DNA of 64,000 bases from Bradyrhizobium sp. PSBB068 (GCA_016839165.1 CP069300.1:2294001-2358000), one strand, 5' to 3'. Numbered from the stretch's first letter, positions 35,305 through 44,794 are shown. Made by a program: numbers and translations. The notes: generated by a model from the sequence alone, not told the origin.

Positions 35305-36425
35305 TGGGATTCTTCGATCATCTGCTGCGCGATATCCGCAGCGTCATCGACCGCGACGGCGGCCAGAACGCGATCCCGCCGCTCGACGGCGCGCTCAGCC
35401 CGAACGACCGGCTCGATACCGCCGTGCCGATCGGCGAGCCGCTGCCGGGCGTCGACGACGTGATCGCCGCCGGCGATGGCGCGATCTATGTCTCCGCCGG
35501 CCGACAAGTGCTGAAGCTCAGCGGCAGCGATTTCGCGACGCGCGCGATTGTCGCCGAATTCGAGGATGATGCCGGCGGGCTTGCGCTGCATCCGGACGGC
35601 CGGCTTCTGGTCTGCGTCGCGGGCAGGGGCCTTGCCGCGATCGATCCCGCCAAGCCCGCGCCGCGCTGGCTGGAGTCGGCCGGCGGCAGCGCGCTCGTCG
35701 GGCTGTTGTCGGTCACGGCGGCGCCCGATGGTCGCATCTATGCCGTCGAAGGCAGTGCCGGCCGTCGCCCGAGCGAGTGGCGGCACGATCTGATGGAGAA
35801 GCGCGCCAATGGCCGCCTGATCAGCTGCGGCGCCGGGCTCGACAATCCGCAGGTGCTGTTGCGCGACCTGCCATATCCCTACGGGGTGATGGTGTCGGCC
35901 GACGGCAACAGCCTGTGGCTCACCGAGAGCTGGGCGCATGGCCTCAGCCGCTTCGCGCTTGGCGGCAGCGGGCTTGGTCCGCGCGAGACCGTCGCCGCCA
36001 ACATGCCGGGCTATCCGGCGCGGCTGCATCCGGACGGCCATGGTGGGTTCCTGCTCGGCATGTTCGCGCGCCGCACCCATCTGATCGAGTTCGTGCTCAA
36101 GGAAGACGATTTCCGCGAGGAGATGATGGCGACGATGCCGCCCGAATACTGGGTGGCGCCGGCGCTGGTCGGCGGCAGCGATTGCCTGGAGCCGATGCAG
36201 ATCGGCAGCGTCAAGGCGCTCGGCATCCAGAAGCCATGGGCGCCGCCGCGCTCCTACGGCCTCTTGGTGCATCTCGATGCCGAAGGCGAGGCCAGCGACA
36301 GCCTGCACAGTCGCGCCGGCGGCCGCTTCCACGGCATCACCGCCGCCTGTGCGGTGCCGTCCGGCATCGTCATCGCCGCGCGCGGCGCGGGACGGCTGCT
36401 GCGCTATACGGGAGAGCTGCGATGA
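35304..36425 (+). CDS. SMP-30/strictosidine-synthase-like propeller protein
   Basis: A 373-residue second propeller protein with no signal peptide, hence cytoplasmic. Blade-like repeats appear as VDDVIAAGDGAIYVSAG, GGLALHPDGRLLVCVAG, LLSVTAAPDGRIYAVEG, YGVMVSADGNSLWLTES and MPGYPARLHPDGHGGFLLG. Members hydrolyse lactones or related esters with a bound divalent cation. Its start overlaps the stop of the fusion gene and its own stop overlaps the ATPase start, so it is translated in step with the transporter. Together with the fused propeller it suggests two related reactions on the imported compound, or a heterodimer. Confidence 0.85.
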   Translation: MGFFDHLLRDIRSVIDRDGGQNAIPPLDGALSPNDRLDTAVPIGEPLPGVDDVIAAGDGAIYVSAGRQVLKLSGSDFATRAIVAEFEDDAGGLALHPDGRLLVCVAGRGLAAIDPAKPAPRWLESAGGSALVGLLSVTAAPDGRIYAVEGSAGRRPSEWRHDLMEKRANGRLISCGAGLDNPQVLLRDLPYPYGVMVSADGNSLWLTESWAHGLSRFALGGSGLGPRETVAANMPGYPARLHPDGHGGFLLGMFARRTHLIEFVLKEDDFREEMMATMPPEYWVAPALVGGSDCLEPMQIGSVKALGIQKPWAPPRSYGLLVHLDAEGEASDSLHSRAGGRFHGITAACAVPSGIVIAARGAGRLLRYTGELR

Positions 36426-37960
36426 ATGACGGCGTGATGCAGGCGGCGACCGCGACCCCCTCCGCAGCCCGCGAGCCGGTGCTGCGGATCAGCAACGGCT
36501 CCAAGATCTATGGCGGCGTTCACGCCATCGAGGGTGTCAATTTCGATCTCTATCCCGGCGAGGTGCATGCGCTGGTCGGCGAGAACGGCGCCGGCAAGTC
36601 CACGCTGTGCAAGGCGATCGCGGGCGCGATCAATCTCACCTCCGGCGATTATCTGCTCGACGGCAAGCCGGCCAATTTCGAGCAGCCGCGCGACGCGCTC
36701 GATGCCGGCATCTGCATGGTCTACCAGGAGACCAGCCTGGTGCCGACCATGACCGCGGCGCAGAACATCGAGCTCGGCAACGAGAAGCTGTTGACGCGCT
36801 TCCGCACGCTGAACATCCAGGCCCAGCAGCTGTTGCAGTCGCTGAATTTCCACGTCGATCCGGCGACCCCGGTGGCGCTGCTCGGCACCGCCAAGAAGCA
36901 GATGGTGGAGATCGCGCGCGCGATCTACAACAAGGCGCGCATCATCATCTTCGACGAGCCGACCGCCTCGCTGACGCCGGAGGAGATCGTCCACTTCTTC
37001 CATTTGGTGCGCGACCTGCGCGCCCGCGGCGTCTCCATCATCTACATCTCGCATGCGCTGGAGGAATCGCTGCAGATCGCCGACCGCATCACCGTGCTGC
37101 GCGACGGCAAGCTGGTGATCACGGCGCCCGCCAAAGAACTCACCCGCGACGCGCTGGTGCAGCACATGGTCGGCCGCGAGGTGGCGCAGGCGGTCTATGG
37201 CGGCAAGGCCAAGACCCATCAGCGCCGTGAGAAGGTGCTGACGGTCGAGAACGTCACCATGGGCATGGCGGTCAAGAACATGTCGTTCTCGGTCTATGCC
37301 GGCGAGGTGGTCGGCATCGCCGGCCTGATCGGCTCCGGCCGCACCGAGATCGCCAAGATCGTCTACGGCGCGCTGAAGCGCAATCTGGTCAATGGCGGCA
37401 CCATAAGGCTGCGCGGCAAGCCGATCCGCTACCGCGTGCCGCGGCAGGCGATCAATGACGGCATCGCCTACATCACCGAGGACCGCAAGGCCAACGGCTT
37501 CTTCGAGACCATGGTGGTCGACGACAACGTCTATCTCGGCAGCCTCGCCACAAGGAAGGGCTGGAGCTTGCTGCTGTCGCGTGCGAAGCGCAGCAAGCTC
37601 GCCAGTTACTGGGTCGACCGGCTCAAGATCAGCGCATTGCAGCGCAAGGCGCGGATCATCGAGCTGTCCGGCGGCAACCAGCAGAAGGTGGTGCTGGCCA
37701 AGACGCTGGTGCAGGAGCCGTCGATCATCTTCTTCGACGAGCCGACGCGCGGCGTCGACGTCGGCACGATCCCGCACATCCACGGCGAAATCCGCCGGCT
37801 CGCCGACGAGGGCAAGGCGGTGGTGGTGATCTCGTCTTACCTGCCGGAGATCCTCGCCGTCTCCGACCGCATCCTGGTCGCCCGCACCGGCCGCATCGTC
37901 GCCGAGTTCGACGCCGCGGACGCGACCCAGGACAAGATCCTGTACGCCGCGGTGCATTGA
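36422..37960 (+). CDS. Sugar-type ABC transporter ATPase (RbsA/MglA-like)
   Basis: A 512-residue tandem ATPase. First domain: Walker A GENGAGKST and Walker B IIIFDEPTASLT, but the signature reads LLGTAKKQ where RbsA has LSxGxQQ. Second domain: Walker A GLIGSGRTE is degenerate as in most members, the signature LSGGNQQK is intact, and Walker B is IIFFDEPTRGVDVG. Only the site formed by the first Walker A and the second signature looks able to hydrolyse ATP. The ATG at 36422 overlaps the previous stop. It closes the operon; a repeat element follows. Confidence 0.93.
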   Translation: MNDGVMQAATATPSAAREPVLRISNGSKIYGGVHAIEGVNFDLYPGEVHALVGENGAGKSTLCKAIAGAINLTSGDYLLDGKPANFEQPRDALDAGICMVYQETSLVPTMTAAQNIELGNEKLLTRFRTLNIQAQQLLQSLNFHVDPATPVALLGTAKKQMVEIARAIYNKARIIIFDEPTASLTPEEIVHFFHLVRDLRARGVSIIYISHALEESLQIADRITVLRDGKLVITAPAKELTRDALVQHMVGREVAQAVYGGKAKTHQRREKVLTVENVTMGMAVKNMSFSVYAGEVVGIAGLIGSGRTEIAKIVYGALKRNLVNGGTIRLRGKPIRYRVPRQAINDGIAYITEDRKANGFFETMVVDDNVYLGSLATRKGWSLLLSRAKRSKLASYWVDRLKISALQRKARIIELSGGNQQKVVLAKTLVQEPSIIFFDEPTRGVDVGTIPHIHGEIRRLADEGKAVVVISSYLPEILAVSDRILVARTGRIVAEFDAADATQDKILYAAVH

Positions 37961-37992
37961 GGGCCGCGACGCGCGGCCTGTTCTCTCCCCAT

Positions 37993-38119
37993 CGTCATTC
38001 CCCGGTGCGCAATTGCGCACCTGAGGGCTCGCGAAGCGAGGACCCGGAATCTATTTCGCCGCCATTGGTGCGGCCTGATGGATTCCGGGCTCGACGCTTT
38101 GCGTCGCCCCGGAATGACG
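37993..38119. repeat. 127-bp palindromic intergenic repeat
   Basis: Outer arms CGTCATTCC (37993-38001) and GGAATGACG (38111-38119), inner arms GACCCGGAATC (38041-38051) and GATTCCGGGCTC (38080-38091). It folds on itself and is of the type dispersed in Bradyrhizobium. It lies between the ABC operon and the anthraniloyl-CoA promoter and may act as a transcription boundary. Confidence 0.7.
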
Positions 38120-38143
38120 GAGTTGACCGGGCCGAGCCGGCCC

Positions 38144-38173
38144 TTGACAAATATTTTAAGTATAAAATAATAT
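38144..38173 (+). promoter_or_regulatory. Promoter with overlapping palindromic operator, monooxygenase gene
   Basis: TTGACA (38144-38149) is followed at 17-18 bases by ATAATA/TAATAT (38167-38173), a consensus-like sigma-70 promoter. Between them lies TATTTTA-AGTA-TAAAATA (38152-38169), a perfect 7-bp inverted repeat. Almost the same element occurs at 47701-47718 before the CoA ligase gene. Its position predicts repression by steric block. The ATG at 38172 lies inside the -10 element and so cannot be the gene start. Confidence 0.75.
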
Positions 38174-38231
38174 GCCGTACCGGCTAGCGGGAAGAACCTG
38201 CCCCAGCCGCCGAAGCCAACGGGAGAACGCC

Positions 38232-40547
38232 ATGCGCATCGTTTGCATTGGAGGCGGGCCGGCCGGGCTTTATTTCGGCATCCTGATGAAGATGCTGGAT
38301 CCCTCGCACGTGATCTCGGTGGTCGAGCGCAACCGGCCCTACGACACGTTCGGCTTCGGCGTGGTGTTTTCCGATGCGACCATGGACAACATGCGCAAAT
38401 GGGACCCGGTCACATCAGACACGATCGAGCAGGCCTTCAACCACTGGGACGACATCGAGGTCCTGATCAAGGGCCGGCGGATGCGCACCACCGGGCACGG
38501 CTTCGTCGGCATCGGCCGCAAGCGGCTGCTCAACATCCTGCAGGCGCGGGCCGAGGAGCTCGGCGTCGAACTGATCTTCGAGCGCGAGGTCAATTCCGAT
38601 CTCGAATTCCCCGATGCCGACCTGATCGTGGCGTGCGACGGCGTGAACTCGAAGATCCGCGCCAAATACACCGAGGCGTTCCAGCCCGACATGCTGATGC
38701 GGCCGAACCGCTATATCTGGCTCGGCACCAACCGCCCGTTCGACGCCTTCACTTTCGATTTCCGCAAGACCGAGCACGGCTGGTTCCAGGCGCACATCTA
38801 CAAGTTCGAGGAGGGCGCGGCGACCTTCATCGTCGAGACCACCGAGGAAGCGTATCTCGCCCACGGCCTCGACAAGATGGAGCAGGGGGAGTCGATCGCG
38901 TTCTGCGAGAACGTATTCGCCGAAATCCTCGAGGGTCATCATCTGGTTTCCAACGCGCGGCATCTGCGCGGTTCGGCCTGGCTGTCGTTCCCGCGGCTGA
39001 TCTGCGGCAAGTGGACTGCGTTCAACGGCAACAGCCATGTCGTGCTGATGGGCGATGCCGCCCATACCGCGCATTTCGCGATCGGCTCGGGCACCAAGCT
39101 CGCGTTGGAGGACGCGATCGAGCTCACCAACCAGTTCAAGATCCACGGCGCGACCAAGGACAGCATCCCCGCGGTGCTGAAGGCATACGAGGAACTGCGC
39201 CGCGTCGATGTGGCGCGGATCCAGAATGCCGCGCGCAACGCGATGGAATGGTTCGAGGTGGTCGGCTCGCGCTATGCCGATACGCTGGAGCCGGAGCAGT
39301 TCATGTACTCGCTGCTGACCCGCTCGCAGCGGATCAGCCACGAGAATTTGCGGCTGCGCGACAAGACCTGGCTCGAGGGCTATGAGCGCTGGTTCGCCGA
39401 GCGTAGTGGCGTGCCTGCCACCAACGACCGCGTCACGCCGCCGATGCTGACGCCGTTCCACATCCGCGGCCTGTCGCTGCACAACCGCATCATCGTTTCG
39501 CCGATGGCGATGTATTCAGCGGAAGAGGGCGTGCCGAACGATTTCCACCTCGTGCATTTCGGCTCCCGCGCGCTCGGCGGCGCCGGTCTCCTGTTCACCG
39601 AGATGACCTGCGTCTCGCCGGAAGCGCGGATCACGCCCGGCTGCTGCGGGCTGTGGAACGATGAGCAGGCGGCGGCATACAAGCGGATCGTCGACTTCGT
39701 GCATCGCAATTCGGAAGCGAAGATCGGCATTCAGCTCGGCCATGCTGGCCGCAAGGGCTCGACCCGCGTCGCCTGGGAGGGCATGGACGAACCGCTGCCG
39801 GACCACAACTGGCTACTGGTGTCGGCCTCGCCGGTGCCTTATCTGCCCGACGGCCAGATCCCGGAGCCGATGAGCCGCGCCGAGATGGATGAGGTGCGCG
39901 ACCAGTTCGTTGCCGCCGCCCGGCGCGCCGCAAGCGCGGGCTTCGATATTCTGGAGCTGCACTGCGCCCACGGCTATCTGCTGTCGAGCTTCCTCTCGCC
40001 GCTGACCAACCGCCGCACCGACGAGTATGGCGGATCGATCGAGAACTGCGCGCGTTATCCGCTGGAGGTGTTCCGTGCCATCCGTGCGGTGTGGCCGGAG
40101 GACAAGCCGATGTCGGTCCGCCTGTCCTGTCACGACTGGGCCGAGGGCGGCAACACGCCGGAGGATGCGCTGGCCTTTGCAAAGCTGTTCAAGGCGGCGG
40201 GCGCCGACCTGATCGATTGCTCGTCCGGCCAGGTCTGGGCCGACGACCATCCGATCTATGGCCGGCTCTACCAGACGCCGTTCGCCGACAAGATCCGCAA
40301 CGAGGTCGGCATCGCCACCATCGCGGTCGGCGCGATCTCGGAGGCCGACCACGCCAACTCGATCATCGCCGCCGGCCGCGCCGATCTCTGCGCCATCGCG
40401 CGGCCGCACCTCGCCGATCCGGCCTGGACGCTGCACGAGGCCGCCAAGATCGGCATCAAGCAGATCGCCTGGCCGAAACAGTATCTGTCGGGCAAGTCGC
40501 AATACGAGGCCAATCTCGAACGCGCGGCCGCCGGAGGGAAGGCATGA
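38232..40547 (+). CDS. 2-aminobenzoyl-CoA monooxygenase/reductase (or salicylyl-CoA hydroxylase) fusion
   Basis: A 771-residue natural fusion. Residues 1-385 form an FAD monooxygenase of the hydroxybenzoate hydroxylase group: [16 protein letters not shown] and the second FAD motif [20 protein letters not shown]. Residues 395-771 form an old-yellow-enzyme FMN reductase: [47 protein letters not shown] and the [10 protein letters not shown] loop. This architecture is that of 2-aminobenzoyl-CoA monooxygenase/reductase, which hydroxylates and then partly reduces the ring; similar proteins are named salicylyl-CoA 5-hydroxylase. The presence of a 2-aminobenzoate-CoA-type ligase under the same operator favours the first. 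GGGAGA precedes the ATG at 38232. Confidence 0.88.
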   Translation: MRIVCIGGGPAGLYFGILMKMLDPSHVISVVERNRPYDTFGFGVVFSDATMDNMRKWDPVTSDTIEQAFNHWDDIEVLIKGRRMRTTGHGFVGIGRKRLLNILQARAEELGVELIFEREVNSDLEFPDADLIVACDGVNSKIRAKYTEAFQPDMLMRPNRYIWLGTNRPFDAFTFDFRKTEHGWFQAHIYKFEEGAATFIVETTEEAYLAHGLDKMEQGESIAFCENVFAEILEGHHLVSNARHLRGSAWLSFPRLICGKWTAFNGNSHVVLMGDAAHTAHFAIGSGTKLALEDAIELTNQFKIHGATKDSIPAVLKAYEELRRVDVARIQNAARNAMEWFEVVGSRYADTLEPEQFMYSLLTRSQRISHENLRLRDKTWLEGYERWFAERSGVPATNDRVTPPMLTPFHIRGLSLHNRIIVSPMAMYSAEEGVPNDFHLVHFGSRALGGAGLLFTEMTCVSPEARITPGCCGLWNDEQAAAYKRIVDFVHRNSEAKIGIQLGHAGRKGSTRVAWEGMDEPLPDHNWLLVSASPVPYLPDGQIPEPMSRAEMDEVRDQFVAAARRAASAGFDILELHCAHGYLLSSFLSPLTNRRTDEYGGSIENCARYPLEVFRAIRAVWPEDKPMSVRLSCHDWAEGGNTPEDALAFAKLFKAAGADLIDCSSGQVWADDHPIYGRLYQTPFADKIRNEVGIATIAVGAISEADHANSIIAAGRADLCAIARPHLADPAWTLHEAAKIGIKQIAWPKQYLSGKSQYEANLERAAAGGKA

Positions 40548-41323
40548 TGAGCTTCTGGCCCAACGCACATGCGCTGGTCACGGGCGCCGGGTCCGGCATC
40601 GGTGCTGCCACGGCGATTGCACTGGCGAACGCCGGGGTACGTGTCAGCATTGCGGGGCGTCGGATCGATGCGCTGAAGGCGACCGCGGCGGCGCTCGGCA
40701 AGCACGCCGGCGCCGTCGTGTCGATCGACGTGACCGGTGAGGCTGCGGTGACCAAAGGTATCGCGCAGATCGCGGCCGAGGCGGGTCCGATCGATATCCT
40801 CGTCAACAATGCCGGCAAGGCCGGCAGCGCGCCGTTCGACAAGACGGGTGCGGCGCTATGGGCGGATATGCTGGCGAGCAACCTTTCCAGCGTGTTCCTG
40901 GTGACGCAGGCCGTGCTGCCCGACATGGCGCAGCGCGGCCGCGGCCGCGTGATCAACGTGGCTTCGACCGCGGGCCTCACCGGCTACGCTTACGTCTCGG
41001 CCTATGTCGCGGCCAAGCACGGCGTCGTTGGCCTGACCCGTTCGCTGGCGCTGGAATATGCCCGGCGCGGCGTCACCGTGAACGCGGTCTGCCCCGGCTA
41101 TACCGATACGCCACTGGTGGCGGATGCCACGGCCAACATCGTCGCCAAGACCGGCCGCAGCGAGCAGGAGGCGCGGGCCGCGCTCGCAAAAGTCAATCCG
41201 ATGCAGCGGCTTGTGACGCCGGAGGAAGTCGCCGACGCCATCCTCTGGCTCGCCTCCGAGGGCGCATCGTCAATCAACGGACAAGCCGTGGCGGTTGCCG
41301 GCGGCGAGGTCTTTACCGGGTGA
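40544..41323 (+). CDS. SDR family dehydrogenase
   Basis: A 259-residue classical short-chain dehydrogenase: [11 protein letters not shown] cofactor loop, NNAGKAG, catalytic Ser in [10 protein letters not shown], Tyr and Lys in SAYVAAKHG. Its start overlaps the stop of the monooxygenase gene (ATGA). In the cluster it would oxidise a 3-hydroxyacyl-CoA or alicyclic alcohol formed after ring reduction. A second ATG at 40547 is an equally good start. Confidence 0.88.
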   Translation: MMSFWPNAHALVTGAGSGIGAATAIALANAGVRVSIAGRRIDALKATAAALGKHAGAVVSIDVTGEAAVTKGIAQIAAEAGPIDILVNNAGKAGSAPFDKTGAALWADMLASNLSSVFLVTQAVLPDMAQRGRGRVINVASTAGLTGYAYVSAYVAAKHGVVGLTRSLALEYARRGVTVNAVCPGYTDTPLVADATANIVAKTGRSEQEARAALAKVNPMQRLVTPEEVADAILWLASEGASSINGQAVAVAGGEVFTG

Positions 41324-41334
41324 AGGAAGAAATC

Positions 41335-42174
41335 ATGTCCGAGATGAAAGCAAAGCTCCGTCCGTTCAAGGATTATCCCGCGAAGCACTTCCGCTGGTCG
41401 ACCGATGCCAGCGGCCGGGTCGCGACCATCACGTTGAACCGGCCGGACAAGAAGAATCCGCTGACATTCGAATCCTACGAGGAGCTGCGCGACCTCTTCA
41501 CCAACCTCAAATACGCTTCCGACGTTCGCGCCATCGTGCTGACCGGCGCCGAGGGCAATTTCTGCTCCGGCGGCGACGTGTTCGAGATCATCGCGCCGTT
41601 GACGCGGATGGCGATGCCGGACCTGCTCGCCTTCACCCGGATGACCGGCGAGGTGGTGCGTGCGATGCGCAAATGCCCGCAGATCATCGTCGCCGCGATC
41701 GACGGCATCTGCGCCGGTGCCGGTGCGATGCTGGCGCTGGCGTCCGACCTCAGGCTGGCGACACCGCAGGCCAAGACCGCATTCCTGTTCACCCGCGTCG
41801 GCCTTGCCGGCGCCGACATGGGTGCCTGCGGGCTGCTGCCGCGGGTGATCGGGCAGGGTCATGCCGCCGATCTGCTCTACACCGGCCGCGCGATGAGCGC
41901 CGACGAAGGTTTTGCATGGGGCTTCCACAACCGCCTGGTGCCAGCGGCCGAGCTCGCCGCCGCGGCGCATGAGATGGCGCGCTCGCTCGCGGATGGACCG
42001 TGGTTCGCGCACGGCGTGACGAAAACGATGTTCAACCAGGAATGGGCGATGGGCGTCGACGAGATGATCGAGTCCGAAGCGCAGGCGCAGGCGATCTGCA
42101 TGGTGACCGGCGATTTCCGCCGCGCCTTCGAGGCCTTCGCCGCCAAGCAGAAACCCGCCTTCGAGGGCAATTGA
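41335..42174 (+). CDS. Enoyl-CoA hydratase/isomerase family protein
   Basis: A 279-residue crotonase-fold protein. Oxyanion-hole loops are visible: [11 protein letters not shown] and [16 protein letters not shown]. The usual pair of catalytic glutamates is not: the active-site helix reads [18 protein letters not shown], an aspartate variant found in many aromatic/alicyclic acyl-CoA clusters. It may hydrate, isomerise or hydrolytically open an alicyclic CoA intermediate. It follows the SDR by 11 bases; GAAGGAAG is the likely ribosome binding site. Confidence 0.88.
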   Translation: MSEMKAKLRPFKDYPAKHFRWSTDASGRVATITLNRPDKKNPLTFESYEELRDLFTNLKYASDVRAIVLTGAEGNFCSGGDVFEIIAPLTRMAMPDLLAFTRMTGEVVRAMRKCPQIIVAAIDGICAGAGAMLALASDLRLATPQAKTAFLFTRVGLAGADMGACGLLPRVIGQGHAADLLYTGRAMSADEGFAWGFHNRLVPAAELAAAAHEMARSLADGPWFAHGVTKTMFNQEWAMGVDEMIESEAQAQAICMVTGDFRRAFEAFAAKQKPAFEGN

Positions 42175-42175
42175 G

Positions 42176-42571
42176 ATGATCGAGATCCTGCAGCCGGATG
42201 GATGGGCCAAGCCGATCGGCTACGCCAACGGCATGGCCGCGCGCGGCAAGCAGCTCTTCATCGCCGGCCAGATCGGCTGGAACGGGCAATGCGTGTTCGA
42301 GACCGACGATCTCGTGGCACAGATCGGCCAGACCCTGCGCAACATCACAGCCGTCGCCGCCGCCGGCGGGGCAAGGCCCGAGCACATCGTGTCGATGACC
42401 TGGTTCCTGCTCGACCGGAAGGAATATTCCGCGCGGCTGAAGGAGATCGGCGCGGTCTATCGCGACGTCATCGGCCGGCATTTTCCGGCGATGACCGCGA
42501 TCCAGGTTGCCGGCCTGATCGAGGATCGCGCCAAGGTAGAAATCCAGGCCATCGCGGTGGTGCCGGATTAA
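42176..42571 (+). CDS. Rid (YjgF/YER057c/UK114) family protein without catalytic Arg
   Basis: A 131-residue Rid-fold protein: AARGKQLFIAGQIGWN, VSMTWFLLDRKEYSARL, and the C-terminal KVEIQAIAVV strand. Archetypal RidA uses Arg105 in FPARS to hydrolyse imines/enamines; here the aligned stretch is HFPAMTAIQV, with Met106 at that position, placing it in an arginine-less Rid subgroup of unknown activity. It starts one base after the hydratase stop, so it belongs to the ring-degradation operon. In this pathway an enamine-type nitrogen must be removed, which makes a Rid protein interesting, but the missing arginine argues for another mechanism. Confidence 0.85.
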   Translation: MIEILQPDGWAKPIGYANGMAARGKQLFIAGQIGWNGQCVFETDDLVAQIGQTLRNITAVAAAGGARPEHIVSMTWFLLDRKEYSARLKEIGAVYRDVIGRHFPAMTAIQVAGLIEDRAKVEIQAIAVVPD

Positions 42572-42593
42572 CGGAGGCGCAATCCTGTTGGTC

Positions 42594-42745
42594 CCGTCAT
42601 CCTGAGCTGCGAGCCTTGCGGCGCAATTGCGCCGCTGGGCGAGCCTCGAAGGATGCACGGCCCGGCCGGTGGCCGTCGACCCTTCGAGACGCCGCTCCGC
42701 CGCTCCTCCAGCGGCAAAGGCGAAGCCTTTGCGCGGGGGTGACGG
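42594..42745. repeat. Palindromic intergenic repeat, about 150 bp
   Basis: Begins CCGTCATCCTGAG and ends GGGGGTGACGG, with internal complementary pieces (CCTCGAAGGATG against CCCTTCGAG; GCGCAATTGCGC palindrome at 42620-42631). No gene. It splits the monooxygenase operon from the PhzS-like flavoprotein gene. Confidence 0.6.
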
Positions 42746-42900
42746 ATTTAGAAGAGAGTATGCTGAGCCGCTGTTAATCCTAAGGCGAGACGGCAAGGAT
42801 TCGACGAAAGTGGGGACGACAAACTGGCTTGCGGCCGCACAAGCGGGCGTGCGACCCTAGACCAAAGCGTAAAACGTCCTGTGTGAGTGGAGTAAGGACG

Positions 42901-44142
42901 ATGAAGGCGATTATCGTCGGAGGCGGAATCGGTGGTCTCACCACAGCGCTGATGCTGCGCGCGCGCGGCATCGCTTGCGAGCTGTACGAGCAGTCGGAGA
43001 CGATCCGGGAGCTCGGCGTCGGCATCAACACCTTGCCGCATGCGATCCGCGAGCTGGCAGGGCTCGGCCTGCTCGACAGGCTCGACGACGTCGCGATCCG
43101 TACCTCAGAGCTGTTCTATCTGACGCGGCATGGCCAGCAGGTCTGGCATGAGAAGCGCGGGCTCGATGCCGGCCACGACGTGCCGCAATTTTCGATCCAT
43201 CGCGGCCGCCTGCAAAGCGTGATCCACCAGGCGGTGATCGACCGTCTCGGCGCCGATGCGATCCGCACCGGTTGCCGGCTCGGCTCCTTCACGCAGGATG
43301 AAGGCGGGGTCTCGGCCTATTTCTTCGATCGCAGCGGCGCCCATGTGCACACTGCGCGCGGTGACATCCTGATCGGCGCCGACGGCATCCACTCCAAGGT
43401 GCGCGAGACGCTGTTCCCGGGCGAGGGCGGGCCGTGCTGGAACGGGCTGATGCTGTGGCGCGGCGCTACCGACTGGCCGGCCTTCCTGACCGGACGCTCG
43501 ATGATCATCGCCGGCGGGCTGAACGCCAAGGCCGTGATCTACCCGATCGCGCCGGGCTCGAGCCCGGCAAGCCGGCTCACCAACTGGGCGGTGCTGGTGC
43601 GGATCGGCGACGGCTCCTCGCCGCCGCCGCGCCGCGAGGGCTGGTCCAATCTCGGCCGGCGCGAGGAGATGATGCCCTATGTCGCGAGCTTCACGATTCC
43701 GCAGGTCGATTTCACCGGCCTGATCAACGCGACGCCGGAGTTCTGGGAGTATCCGTGCTGCGACCGCGATCCGCTGCCGTATTGGTCGAGCGGACGGGTC
43801 ACGCTGCTCGGCGACGCCGCGCATCCGATGTACCCGGTCGGCTCGAACGGCGCGTCGCAGGCCATTCTCGATGCGCGATGCCTCGCCGACATGCTGGCGC
43901 GATCCGAGCATCCGCGCCAGGCGCTCGCGGCCTATGAGCGGCAGCGGCTGCCGATGACCGCCGACATCGTCGCCTCCAACCGCCGCGGCGGGCCGGAGGG
44001 TGTGATCGACGCCGTCGAGCAGCTCGCGCCGCAGGGCTTTACCGACGTCGACACCATCCTCAATTACGAGGCGCGCGAGGCGATCGTGCGCGGCTACGCG
44101 GCCAAGGCCGGCTTCGCCGCCCGCGTGGTGGCGCGGCAGTAG
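42901..44142 (+). CDS. PhzS-like FAD-dependent monooxygenase
   Basis: A 413-residue group A flavoprotein monooxygenase. First FAD motif GGGIGGLTTALMLRARG at residues 7-23, second motif GDAAHPMYPVGSNGASQAIL near residue 304. The latter is very close to phenazine hydroxylase PhzS and to 3-hydroxybenzoate 6-hydroxylase relatives. It should hydroxylate an aromatic acid with NAD(P)H and oxygen. GTAAGGACG precedes the ATG at 42901. It lies alone between two repeats, so whether it belongs to the same pathway is inference. Confidence 0.85.
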   Translation: MKAIIVGGGIGGLTTALMLRARGIACELYEQSETIRELGVGINTLPHAIRELAGLGLLDRLDDVAIRTSELFYLTRHGQQVWHEKRGLDAGHDVPQFSIHRGRLQSVIHQAVIDRLGADAIRTGCRLGSFTQDEGGVSAYFFDRSGAHVHTARGDILIGADGIHSKVRETLFPGEGGPCWNGLMLWRGATDWPAFLTGRSMIIAGGLNAKAVIYPIAPGSSPASRLTNWAVLVRIGDGSSPPPRREGWSNLGRREEMMPYVASFTIPQVDFTGLINATPEFWEYPCCDRDPLPYWSSGRVTLLGDAAHPMYPVGSNGASQAILDARCLADMLARSEHPRQALAAYERQRLPMTADIVASNRRGGPEGVIDAVEQLAPQGFTDVDTILNYEAREAIVRGYAAKAGFAARVVARQ

Positions 44143-44176
44143 GAGTAACGATCGCCTCGCGCGCCACAAATTCGGT

Positions 44177-44298
44177 GTCGTCCCTGCGAAAGCAAGGACC
44201 CATAACCACCAATGTTCGTCATTTCGCAACGCTGGAATGACGAATCCCGTTCACAACATCCGCCGCGGCGTATGGGTCCCTGCTTTCGCAGGGACGAC
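44177..44298. repeat. MITE-like element with 28-bp inverted ends
   Basis: Left end 44177-44204 and right end 44271-44298 are inverted copies matching at 27 of 28 positions, flanking 66 bases. Both ends start GTCGTCCCTGCGAAAGCA. No open frame inside. The size and structure are those of a non-autonomous miniature element or a long palindromic repeat of the Bradyrhizobium type. Confidence 0.75.
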
Positions 44299-44338
44299 AT
44301 CTTTATGCGGCTAGGCTGCCTGCAATTAGGGAAGTGTC

Positions 44339-44794
44339 CTACGCCGGAGGCGGCGGCAGGAAGTGGATGTTGTGCTCGGCGGCGAGCCGCACCACGTCAT
44401 CCGGGTTCTGCTCCTTCATGTTGTGGATCGCCCAGAACAGATCGTAGAGCCGGCGGGTCGGCGACACCCAGAACAGCGTCTTGGCAGTTTGCTGCGACTT
44501 GTTGAAGATGCCGTGCGGCTTGCCCATCGGCAGGCGTACCAGGTCGCCGGGCGTGGCGGATTCGTCGGCACCGTCGAGCATGAAGTCGAGCTTTCCCTCC
44601 AGGATGTAGAGATACTCGTCCTGGTCGGGATGGATGTGCGGAGGCACGAAGGTGCCCGGCGGGAAGGTGGCGTGCCAGGAGAACGAATGCTCGGTGCGGC
44701 TCTTCGGCACGTAGGTCTGGCCGAGGATGCTCCAGGAAATGCCCTGCATGCCTTCATTGGCGCGGGTGATGCCGGCGATCTCGTCTTTCGTCAT
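44339..44794 (-). CDS. Cupin domain protein
   Basis: A 151-residue single-domain cupin. Motif 1 is PPHIHPDQDEYLYILEGKLD with two His and the Glu; motif 2 is LPMGKPHGIFN with the third His. These would bind a divalent metal. GAGAGGGAAAC sits before the ATG at 44794; the frame continues upstream without support. Small cupins in aromatic clusters are dioxygenases, isomerases or unknown. It is transcribed with the upstream binding-protein gene. Confidence 0.8.
   Translation of the reverse strand: MTKDEIAGITRANEGMQGISWSILGQTYVPKSRTEHSFSWHATFPPGTFVPPHIHPDQDEYLYILEGKLDFMLDGADESATPGDLVRLPMGKPHGIFNKSQQTAKTLFWVSPTRRLYDLFWAIHNMKEQNPDDVVRLAAEHNIHFLPPPPA

Noticed and set aside
38172..38231. Extended N-terminus of the fused monooxygenase from the ATG at 38172
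   Set aside because: That ATG lies within the -10 element of the promoter; the FAD motif begins right after the ATG at 38232, which has a ribosome binding site.
42176..42571. Straightforward RidA enamine deaminase
   Set aside because: The catalytic Arg105 equivalent is Met106, so the standard RidA activity cannot be assumed.
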